From Rhinopomastus cyanomelas (Eukaryota; Chordata; Aves; Bucerotiformes; Rhinopomastidae), in NCBI GenBank assembly GCA_013400115.1, contig VXBP01000349.1, forward strand, positions 558,001-622,000: 64,000 nucleotides of DNA. The letters run 5' to 3'. Of this stretch, positions 22,276-34,200 are shown piece by piece (position 1 is the stretch's first letter; every line of letters begins with the position of its first letter). The position numbers and the translations under genes were made by a program. The notes below the pieces were generated by a model that saw only the letters and a list, made by a program, of their open reading frames with translations, had not been told where the DNA came from and ran no database searches.

Positions 22276-25200
22276 CTGCAAGAGAAAGGAGGCAGCATCA
22301 GTTGAGTGCCATGGCTGTTCCTCACCTTTGTTCCTCCGAGGATTGAGGGCTTGGGGACCATTCAGACTTCCTCTGTGGGTGCATGTGCAGAGGGAGCCAG
22401 GACTAGTCTCAACATTCCAGCTCTAGTCTGGAGGTCAGCTCAGCTCTGTTGGAGGTAGTGGTGCAGTTGTTGGTAACACTGAGACGTACAGCAGGACCAT
22501 CTCCTGGCCACACATTGCTGAGACGTGTCTTTGTGTGAACTAGATGCCTAGATGCCCACTTGAGTCAATGGAGATCCATGTATCTTATGGCACCACTGAT
22601 GGCAGGGGGTTGGACTAGATGATCTTTCAACCCTTCCAATTCTTACTGATTCTATAGCTACTGGTTTGGCCTGGTGGACCTTTTGGGGTGAAGATGTCAT
22701 AGGATCATAGAATTGTTTAGGTTGGAAAAGGACTTTAAGATGAAGAAGTCCAACCATTAACCCAGCTGTAAGCCCACCTCCACAGGGCTTGCAGACGTGT
22801 CACCAAGCAGCAGCTGGCAGCCAGGTGGCTAATTCCAAGATACAGACATGTATTAGGGGACTTGTTCCCACCCTGGGTGCTTGCCCCCAGCACCCTTCTC
22901 CTTTGACAGTGCATTGACATCTGTGGCCAAACATTTGTTCTACCGGAGACCTCTACTTGCATTAGTTGCTCTGCTACAGAGCAACTAATTGGGAAGCAAA
23001 TGGACTGGTTGGTCCATCATAGCTCTCCTCCTCATGTCCAGGGACTCAAACTCCATTACTGAACAGCATCTGGATTTGAAGTTAAGTGCAAAGTCAAGAC
23101 CCAACTCCCTAGTTTCTCACAGAATCTTTCACATAGAATCCCAAGCTGGTTTGGGTTGAAGGGACTTTTAAAGCTCCTCCAAGTCCAACCCCCTGCAGTG
23201 AGCAGGGACATCAGCAATGAGAGAAGGTTGCTCAGAGCCCCAGGGTCCAACCTGACAAGAGGGTTCCAGGGATGAAGCTTCTCCCACCTCTCTGGGCAAC
23301 CTGGGACAGGGTCTCACCACACTCGTTGTGCAAACCTTTTGCATGAGGGATGTGGCATGGCCATCCCTTACTGCAGTTGTGTTCTCCAGCTTCCCGCTTG
23401 CTGGTGGCAGCATCAACTGGCTCTCTGGCTTTGACTGTCAGTGATGGGGGAGGTTCACAGATTCTCCATCACTTCCAGAATAAAGTTCTCAGTGCAAGGT
23501 CTGAACCTCAGGACACTTTGGATTGAGGAACACTGTCCAGAGGTGTCGGCTAGTCCAGTGCAAAGCCCCGACTCGGTCCTTGGAGCCCAGCTAACTGACA
23601 GCTTCTGCTACCTGAACACTCAGCAAATCAGGGCCACTGTTAATTATTCAACAGTAAAATAATTCAGTCTGAAATCTGCTCTGCTGGGTGGCAAACCAAG
23701 GGCGCCACGTTTTTATTTGAAAATGAAATATTCAGCGCCTGCGACTGCTGTCAGGGCCAAATTAATCTGTTATTTGCTTTAAAATAATTTCAGTTTAACG
23801 TTATTTCCATCCTAATGACCTGCTGATGAGTAGAACCTTTACGGGAAGTTTTTCGATGCTTAGCAGACCTTAGCAGTCAGCTAAAGCTCTGCACCGTGAC
23901 CTCCTGGATCTCCAGCTAATGAGGGAGGAGACTGTGTCCCAGGCAGCTGAAATACGTGTCTGAGGGGATGCAGCTGCCCTGCAAGAGAGTGAGGAGCCAA
24001 ACCAGTTGTCCTGGATCCCCTTCTACATCCCCAAAAGCCTGTGGACTTCCTAGTACCTCTAAAAAAAGCCCCATGTGTCTCTGTAGTACCCGTGAAAGGA
24101 AGGCGGTGACCAACAGGCAGGAGGGCAGAGCCACAGACGGGAGCGTGTGGCCCTGTGCTTGACGTTGAGGAATGTTCAGGGAAGGAAGAGTGTGAATCAG
24201 GGTCTCCAGGAGGTAGAGGGATGTTGAGTGTCTGCTCGTGTCTGAAATGACACAGACGAAACAGGGAGCAGAAGTGAGGGTTGGAGGGCATGGAGGATGT
24301 AGTGGTCTTGGAGGTGTTGGGTTGAAGGTTGGGGCAGATGGTCTCAGAAGTCCTTTCCAAGCTTAATGATCCTGTGATTCTGTATGCAGACACAGCCAAG
24401 CATCTCTTCGGGTCAGTCAGCCCTGTGTTACCTTGGTGGGCTGGAGGTGCTCGAAGATGTTCTCTCTGAGGGTCGCCACAGCTCTGTTGGCATTTTGCTC
24501 CTGCTTGTACATCTGTGTGGTGGGGGGGATGGATGGGGCCGCAGCTGCGTTCAGGTAGGTCCCGTTGCCAAAGGCCTGAATGGCATTTTCTTTGTGTGGG
24601 AAAGAGATGGAGAAAAGTGTGGTCAGGGCAAAGCATCCCAGGGAAAGCACGTTCATCCCTTCTCCAGCCTCTTTCGGCTACACCACCCAACCATCTTCAG
24701 GGCACCGTTGCTGGGAGCACAGGGAGCTGGACAGCGGCAAACTCTTGTGGACCAGAGTGTCTTTGTGCCCTCATTCACAAGAAGCCTCAGCAGCCTGTGG
24801 GCACTGCTGCTGGAGCAGCGCTGTGCTGGGCAATACTTACGGAGACAGATGTTGTTGGTGAAGAGATGCAAGAAGCTCTCACACTCTTCCTGCCTGTTGC
24901 CGCTGGCGTTGCACGTGCACCAGGGAGCTATGCTGGAGGTGGAGTTGTCAATGTAGTTGGGTGTGATGGGACTGCCTGCCGGGAAGGATGGACAAGTGTC
25001 ACTTCAAGGTCACGTCAGTGATTTCCCTCCTTGCTCCTTACAGCCTCGGAGGAGCCCACCCTCATGACAACATGAGAAGAGCCTTCACATGCCTGTGTCA
25101 CAGGTCTGGTTTGCTCCCAGGGAGGAGAAGAGGAGCAGTCACAATGCTTTTGCCCACCCCCCACCACCAAAGCCTTCAGTCAATTAAAATGTGTTGGATA

Positions 25201-28200
25201 GTCCAAGAGATGAGCAGATCCTGAGGTCTCAGGTTCCCTCACAACGTTCCGACGGTGTCTGTGACTGGACATAAAGCTCTCTGTGCCACTGAGAAAGCCA
25301 GGCTCAACCTTTACAGTGGCCAGAGGCAGCAAAGGAAGGATTAAACCACAATGAAATCTTGACCCAAAACGCTGTTAATCTAAACCACCCAGCAAGATGG
25401 ACCAAGTTCAATGGTCACTGGACCACTGAACTTGGACTCTGTGCTTGTGCCAACAGCAGCCAGCTGGGCACCTGCAACCTCTGAAAACCCAGTTTGACAG
25501 TTTCTGATGTCAACAAGACAGGAACGGATGATGTATTCCAGTGGCTTCACTGGCGATAGTATTAGAGAAGCCCTGGCAGAGCAGATGCCCTGGGGTGGTC
25601 CATCTCCACCTTAGAGCAGAGGAGCCAGGCTCTTGCAGCTGTCCATGGTGTGTGGTTGCTGCAGCCATCCTAATGCCACCCTCTGCTTCTGGCTTAGGCT
25701 CCTTCTCTAGTCTACTCAGAGAGAAAACCCAGCACCTCCCTGACAACCCAGTCTCAGCTCTCCACCTCACAGGTCTTAGCTGGACAGGGGAAGGGGATAT
25801 TTCCCACCCAGAGAAGACATTTCCCACCCAGAGAGCGTAGTGAGACCACCTGCAGGACACAGCCTCTTACCTATGATCCCTGTGTAGGCCAGCAGACAGG
25901 CAGCGTAACTGTCCCTCCGGCACCCGCTGGCAGCCTGCAGGGAAGGCTGGCAGTTGAACTGGAACTCGGCATAGCGGGACCTGGTGGGGCGAGAGCGTGG
26001 GACACGTTCACATGGACACTTGGGGTCAAACGGAGAAAGGCAGCTCTGGGGAGACCTCAGTGCAGCCTTCTGGGGCTTAAGGGGGCTGGTAAGGAAGAGG
26101 GAGAGGGACATTTCAGCAGGAGCTGTTGTGACAGGACAAGGGGCGATGGTTAAACTAAAAGAGGGAGATTCAGACTGGACAGAAGGAAGAATTTATTGAT
26201 GCTGAATGTGGTGAGACCCTGTCCCAGGCTGCACAGAGAGCTGGGAGAAGCCCTGTTTGTGGAATCATTCCAGGTCGGGTTGCACCTTGGGGCTCCAAGC
26301 AGCCTGCCCGAGTTGCAGATGTCCCTGCTCACTGAAGAAGGTTGGACTGGATGATCTTTAAGTTTCCTCTAACCCAAATCATCCAGTGATCTTGTGATCT
26401 CTTGAGCTGCTCACGGAAGAAAAGGATTTACAAAAGCCTTTGCTGCCGCAGCTGTTACTGTCCCAGTTTGAACCAGTGCCACTTTGCTCCCCCCAACAAG
26501 GCCAGAAGTGGGTTTCATGTGAGTAGATGTTGTAGTTAACACTTCACGGGCTTCCTCTGGGACTGCTGGAAAAGTTCAGTCCTGAAGGTCTGTTTGCTTT
26601 CTGAGGTGTGAAGCTGGTTTTGGAGGGAATTGCTGTTACAGACAGCGAGGGAATGAATTCTGTGTGGCCACCGTCTGGCTCTTCAGTGACAACTTCCCCT
26701 AGAGACTCGAGTCTTCCTTTTGGCGTAAGATTGCTGGAAAAGAGGACGGTCCTGGCTTGTTTTCTCTCTCTTCAAAGACTGTGCTGAAGGTAGATGAGCT
26801 GAACTTCAGATGAATATGAAAGGCCAAATGCTCGGATCTGAAATGCTCTGACCATCACCAGGGCTGCTGCCAGGTCCTCTGCCTCAGGCTCCCATTCTGA
26901 GGAGATGACTGGATGCTCCAAAGCCTGTGGAGCAAGTGCCTGGCACACAGCTCAGAACACATTGGTCTTCACACAATCGGGGTCAAAGCACTGAAACCCT
27001 TGGCACAAAGCAGCTTCGAGTCACACACTGGGCTTGTTGGTTCTGTCAGGGCCACACAGAGAAGCTGATGCATCATTCAGACAGGTTGCCAGATCGCTCT
27101 TTGCATGTGGCTCCTCAGCTCGGTTGGATCGACTCGGTAGGTCATGCTGCCAACCAGATATTCGCCACCCAAGTCTTTAGGGATGAGTCAGTTACTGGCA
27201 CTTGGGTATCTAGTGATGTTTGGGTATCGCAGAATCACAGAACATTAGGGATTGGAAGGGACCTTGAAGGATCATACAGTCCAATGCCCCTGCCACAGCA
27301 GGATCACCTAGATCGTCACACAAGAACACATCCAGGTGGGTTTTAAACATCTCCAGAGAAGGAGACTCCACAACCCCCCTGGGCAGCCTGTTCCAGTGCT
27401 CTGTCACCCTCACTGTGAAAAAGTGTCTTCTGATATTTATATGGAAACTCCTCTGTTCCAGCTTGCACCCATTGCCCCTTGTCCTATCACTAGATGACAT
27501 TGAGAAAGAGCCTGGCTCCATATCTAAGACATCCACATGGTGCTTTCAGGTAGGACATAAGACCTACTGGAGATTCAGATCCATCTAAACAGGCATCCCA
27601 TGGACATGTAAGGCATCTCACACAGTGTTTGAGCCCCTTAGGAAAGCCAAGCAAGAACTAGCCCTGCCAGCACTTGAGGAAAAAAAGAGAAAGCCATGGG
27701 TTTAAGGTGTCTACAAGTGCCTGTGACAGCTGGGAGCTTGGGAGCTGCTGGAGGATGGTCTGGGCTAGAGGAGATAGACAGTGAAGGGACAGATTGGTGA
27801 CAACACCTGCAAGCACCCACACCACATCCTTGCTTAGCTTGCACCTTCCAAGAACTATCTCCCTAGCAGGTCTTTCTGCAGCACCAAAGCCAAGAAAACC
27901 CACAGAAAAGGTCTAAACAGCTCCAGCAGAAATATTTCAAATGTTCTCCTGCCTTCTGTACAGTGTGAGACCAGGATGTGGGCCATGGGAAAGAGCCGTT
28001 CAGGCTGTGGTCTATGTCAGTGGGTTGTGGTGGGACGGGCGCCTCCGTGATCCTTCAGATGGCTCTAGTCACTGGGCTGGTGCCCTTCCTGGTGCGTGAA
28101 CATTACCTGCAGACGTAGTTCTCCCGGCAGGAGTCCAGAGGTGCCAGGCAGTTGGGCTTCTCCTTGGACTCATAGGAGCAGGCGGGAACGATGGTCTGCC

Positions 28201-31200
28201 GCCGGCGTTCAGCACAGGCTGTGTCGTCACAGGGGCAGAAGAGCAGCTCGTGGGTGTACTCGGGAGGCACGCGGTCAAAGAACTTGCGCAGAGCCTTGTG
28301 GCACTTGGAGCGGTTGCAGGTGTCAGCCCGGGCCAGGCGCCGGATGCAGAAGGACACGTACTCTGTTCTCAGCCGTTGGCACATCTCGTCCACGTTGCAG
28401 GCTTTGGCAGCATCTAGACACCGGTTCACCTGGGTCACCTCGTTCTCAGACCCTGTGGAATGGTGGGAGATGGTGATTGCACTGACCTCTGCACTAGCTG
28501 CACCAACCCATACTAAGACCTTCACACCCATCCTGCTCTCACCCACGGCCACCTTGGTGAGACCATCAGCTGCTCTAGGAAGGCAGTGTTGAGGGTAAAC
28601 TCTACATCTGCTTTCTGTGTCTGGAAACTCCCTTTCCTTACTCACCATTCCTAAGAGGTGTCACGGCCACCTAAAGAACCTCACACCCCAAATCCTGGCC
28701 CACCAAGGTCCTACATCTCCTTCACTGGAGATGTTTAAGACCTACCTGGATGTGTTCCTGCGTGGCTTGGTGTAGGTGATCCTGCTGTGGCAGGGGGATT
28801 GGACTAGATGATCTTTTAAAGTCCCTTCCAATCCCAAACTCTCTACTCCATGCAATGAGTTTCCTCAGGCCTCTGGAAGGTCAAGTCCAGCTTTGCTCAT
28901 CCTAGGACTTGCCCAGTTAAGTGAGAGCTGACCTCAAAGTGCCACAACGGTGCTTTGTGTCTCACCACCCAGAGCAGTCCTGCCCAGCATGTCTGTGTTC
29001 TAAGTAGAAATGACCTGAGGCACGCTGGAAGGACTTTCGTTTCTCAGGGGAAAAACCCCCAGAGCAATAAACGTCCAGTGCAGAGCCAAGCCCTGTCTTT
29101 GGCCAGGAGTTACAACCAGCCTGTGACTGCTGGCAAGTGTCAGAACATTGTCAGTCTCTGAGCACTTCAGAACTTGCTGCCCAGCTCCATTCTTGTTGGA
29201 GACAGTCCAGGGAAGGATCTTAATGATGATCAGAGGGCTGGAGCACCTCTGCTACAGCAACAGGCTGAAGGAATGGTGGCTGTTCAGCCTGGAGAAGAGA
29301 AAGCTCTGGGGAGATGTTACAGCAGCTTCCAGTACCAGAAGGGGCTACAGGAAAGCTGGAGAGGGACTTCTTGTGAGGGACTCCAGTGAGGGGACAAGGG
29401 GGATGGTTTCAAGCTACAAGAGGGGAGATTTACAGGAGAGCTGAGAAAGAAATTCCTCCCTGCGAGGGTGCTGAGGCACTGGATCAGGTTGCCCAGTGAG
29501 GTTGTGGCTGCTCCATCATCCCTGGAATTAGTCAGGTTGGATGGGGCTTTGGGCAACCTGGTCTGGTGCGAGGTGTCCCTGCCCATGGCAGGGGGTTGGA
29601 ACTAGATGATCTCTGAGATCCCTCCCAACCCAAAGCAGTCTGTGGCTCTGTGATTCTATAAATATTTGTGGCGCATCAGTCTGTGGTGGGGAGCTGTCAG
29701 CCAGGGTGTAGGAAACAGTTACTTGGAAGGGTTTCATTACCCATTCAGCTAATGAATCACAGGGAACACGCTGCTTTTCTCCTCTTCCCACGCAGCAGCA
29801 GAGGATGTGCTTTTTTAAATCAACCCCCTGCAATTAGAGTGGATGGATATAATTCTGGCCGCATGGCTTTAATAGCAGCCGAATATTGTTTGTGCAAAAC
29901 CGGGCTTAAAATACCCGTCGCGCTGCCTTGCGGCGCTGCCACCGGGAGGGGGGGGGTCCGGTGTTGCAACAGGTTCTGGGGAATCTGTTTGCTGGTGGAT
30001 TTGAAAAAGGATCCCTTGGTGATGCTGCCTGTGTGACCCTGGGCAGTGGATAGGCAAGGGGCGGCGGGTCGTTAGTTAAGTTCTGGAGCATGTGGATGAG
30101 TATAAATAGGGAGAAAGCGTCAAACCACGAGTGTCTTTCCTACAAGGACCAGTGAGAGAGTTGGGCTTGTTCAGCCTGGAGCAGGCTCCAGGAAGACCTT
30201 ACTGCAGCCTTTCGGTACTTCAAGGGTCCAAGAATAAAGTTGGGGAAGGACTTTTTATGAGGGACTCCAGGGATAGGACAAGGGGGAAGGTTTCAGGATA
30301 AAAGAGGGGAGATTTACATCGGATATAAGGAAGAAATTTCTCCCTGTGAGGGTAATCACAGAACCATAGAATCATTAGGGATTGGAAGGGACCTTGAAAG
30401 ATCATCTAGTCTTATCCCACTGCCAGAGCAGGATCACCTCTGAGATCCCTTCCAACCGAAACTTCTCTATGATCCTGTGTCCCTAGATCCTTTGGTGCAT
30501 AACCCTGCTGCTCCAGCCCACTTCACTTTGCTGCTCAGACACTTTCATTCTGCTTTAAAAACCTGACAATGTGTTAACCAGGCATAAAACCTCCCTGCTA
30601 GGCTCTGTTTCGCTCTGAAGATTCCTGTAGGACTTCCACTGAAAGGGGAAACAATCCAGTGTAGGTAGCCATGACCTGGCAAACAGCTCTGGGTGATCTG
30701 CACTTCCCCTGCTCAAATCAGTGAAGTGCAGTCCATAAGATGTGAGGCTGGGGAGCCGCCCTCCTCCCCTTGCTGCTCAGGTTGTTGAAGGCTGATGGGT
30801 TAATTTGCTCCTAGACATTTTCACCTAACGAGTGCCTTGCAGGGACTGTGAATATCCACAGGGACCTGCTCCTTAGTACTCGCTTGGGCGTACTGCAGCT
30901 GTGGAGGCACCCCAGAGCCACCTGCACACTTGGGAAGAGCTGCAAGAGGACTGCTGGTTTGGCACATCTGCCAGAGACATGAGCAGTAGGCTACCTGCTC
31001 CCAGACAGAGAGTTTGGCTGCTGCAACCACTGTCAGCAAAGCTTCCTCGTGGCTGGGGTGCATAAGCAGCGTCAAAGGCTGGTGGTGGTGGCAGCTGTGA
31101 TGTTGGTGATGGACGGCTTAACAGCTGCCCCACTGAGCTTTTGAGTGCTGAACCAGGAGTTCGTGCCCTTGAGGGGGTTAAAAGGTGTCAGGCTCACATC

Positions 31201-34200
31201 ATTAAGTGGATTGCATGATGCAGAGCAGAACATGGGTCTGAGCCTTGAAATTGCCCTCAGGTCACAGGGTTAAAGGCTGTGGCTGGGACCAGCCGGTAGG
31301 TTGGGTTATTTTTGCCTGCAGAGCTTGGCTCTGTGACTGATGTGGAGGTACATTCTCACGCCTAATTATACCCGAGCAGTCCCCAGTCAGCATGGTGTCT
31401 GCATGGCATAGGTCATCCACCTGCTGTGGAGAATCATCCCACCTGTGATGTCTCACTGGAAAAGGGCTTCCTACCGCTCAGTCCCAGCCCTTCACATTAT
31501 GCACATGAAACAGCCAAAGAATGAACATCTTCAGCATCTCCTCCTAGGACATTTTCTTATACCAGCAGTTTAGCGCAGGAATCATAAACATCTCCTTGGA
31601 GAATGGATCCCAAGATCTCAGCAATGCTTTTGAAGAAACCACAGGACACCTCAAAGGACTGCTTTGTCCACAGCACTTGATCCCACAGCCAGTCCCCCCT
31701 GTTTGAACTAGTCAGTGTAAAAGCATCTCTGCACCCACCTACCTGCAGTGATGGATGCCAGTCGGACGTAATCGAAGCCTCTGATGAAGGGCTCGTAAGG
31801 GGAGCTCTCCAGTACATTCATGCCTGGGTTGAAGAGAGAAGTTAGTGAGAAGGCAATTGAGCTCCTGAGAGATGTCCAGGGTTCACCAGATGCAGTGCAA
31901 GTTTGCTTGGTGTGTCCAGGGTGATGTGTGCTCTACAAGCCATAAGGAAACGGACACTCAAGAGTCACAGGGGCAGATGTATGGCCCCAGAGAAGGGAAT
32001 ATCATGTCAAAGGCTTGAAACAAACGTGTAATTGCTTTGGAGTATGATGGTCTCTCAGGGAACTGCTGAGTTGCTCAAGCCTTGTACAGCTCAAGACTCA
32101 GGCCTCTTTAAAGGAGTTGCCACTGAGGACACCAGAGCGTAGCACAGGCTCTTGCTCATGGGAAGAGTTCAAACCACTAGCTCCCTACAAACAAGGGGTT
32201 TCCATCACCGTTCTTGCTGTTTCCTGTATGCTCCTCCCTGGGCCACTGGTCCTCGCCTGCTCCTAGGACACTTCTCCTCTTCTCTTCGTCAGCAGCCCTT
32301 TCCTCACTAGGCTCAGAGCTAATGACCCACAGCTTCCACAGAAACTTCCCCTCTCCATTTTTAAGTTGCTGGGAAGATAATTTTATTCAACTGGTGCTTC
32401 CCTTTCATCCGCTCAACGGTCTGCGATGCCCTGTCACCCTGATGGATACCGCGGAACGTTGCTGGAGCAAACAGCCCCGTACCACTTCTTTATTTTATTA
32501 GGCGTTTAGATGGATATGGACAGCAGCAGCAGATGTGCTTTCTGGGATAAAAGGACTATCAAACCTCATGCTCCAGGCATATGCTGATCACCAGCTGCGG
32601 TCAGGAAGAAATGGCTCCCAGGATGGACGGCCCCGCGCAATTACCACAGGTGCATTACACGGCAGCTTTACACCTTCGCTGAAATATCTCGCGTCGTTAC
32701 GGACTGGAGAGGGGCCCATTTGTATGTTCCAGCACAGCAGTTTTATGTCCTGATGATATAGCACCTTATCAGAGAATTGTTATCGGGTTGTCATTGTGTT
32801 ATTGTGTCTCCAAACGGGGAAGGCTTGCTCAAGAGCAGCCAAGTAAACAGCCTGCGCTGTAAACTCCCCGAGCACACGCTTCCACAATTGATTTTGTGAG
32901 AGGGCTTCTAGGAAGCTTTTTACAGCCTCCTGGGTATGTGTGACTGAGAGACAAAGCTCTACACAGAGCCAGTGGATTGGCTTCCACTCTCAGTCAATTA
33001 AACATGTGTAAGAACCCTGGAACATGTGACTGGGTTGAAATATATTTCCCCGGGGAAATTAAGGCAGGGAAATCAAAGATTTAAGCGTGTGAACCCGCAT
33101 TGCAAGTGAACTCGATGTTTAAAATATGTGGGGCTGGGCAGTAGAGGGGAAATAGGGAGAGTCTTGGCAGCTTCTGGTAACAGTCCTCCCCAAGATGGAG
33201 GTCTCAAGCCGCTGGGCAGGAAGCCCATCCGACCTGGCCATCCAACACCCTTCTCCTACTCCATGCTTGGAGTCCCCTGCCTAGACCCTGCCTGCTCCCA
33301 ACATTCTCTTCCATCCTCTCACTGCTCTTCCCGCAGTGGTCCTGGAGCTGAAAGTCATCCTGACACAGCCATGTATCAGAAGAGCTGTGTCCAAAGCTTC
33401 AGAGCATGAAGATCGGGTGGATGGAGTCGTGATGCAGCCTGTTAAGCTGAATGGAGAGGCTGGATCACCACCTCCTTCCTAGGCTTCTCGTCAATGCAAA
33501 CTCATTCACCTGGCACGTAATTATGGGAAACACTGGACACTGGAGGGTGCTGAGGGCTCCTGTTTCCTCTGCCCCCTACAAGCTGTAGGAACGGAAAGCT
33601 TTCCAAGAATGTGGGCAAGCTGTTTCCATCCTGGCAAGCCTGTGCATTACAGTCTCCGTTTGTTCTGCTGGCCTTTGGCCCGTGTGGACACCCCCCGCAC
33701 CTTCCCTTTCCGCTTTCCACCAGCGGTGTTTTATTAATCTATTTTGCAGACCATGGCTGGAAGGTTCTGTTTTATTCCCCATTTTAATTTTCATGGTGCA
33801 TAAAATACCCGCCAGCCTGACAAGCGAGAGTTACGGCCACCAAGGTGCACTTTTATGACGAGCCTTAAAAAATGTCAGAATCCAAACTTACTAAATACAG
33901 GCTCCGGGAACACTTTAAATTCCAGCTTGGTGTCACCAGCCCCAAATCTTCACTAACCCAAAGACAGCGGCATTTGAGAGGCTCTAAGGGTGACTTTTTT
34001 TCAGTTGATGCTTGGTTTTGCCTCAGTGCCCCCTCATGAACTAGACACCAGGTTAAAAGCAAGGAAGGAGGTGTCTCAGGTTTTCAGGATGTCACCATCA
34101 CGGGGATCAGAACACCTCAAAAGAGAATGGGATGGTGACACCTGACAGGTGATCTGTGTGCAGCTACTTCAGCGCTTGGGAGCTCTGCAGAAAGCCCCAG

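Noticed and set aside
23881..24690. A 269-codon open frame on the minus strand, the longest in the window
   Set aside because: It overlaps GFRA4 exon 7 in a different frame of the same strand and runs through the intron and a CR1 remnant. Its composition is not protein-like, so it is open by chance.
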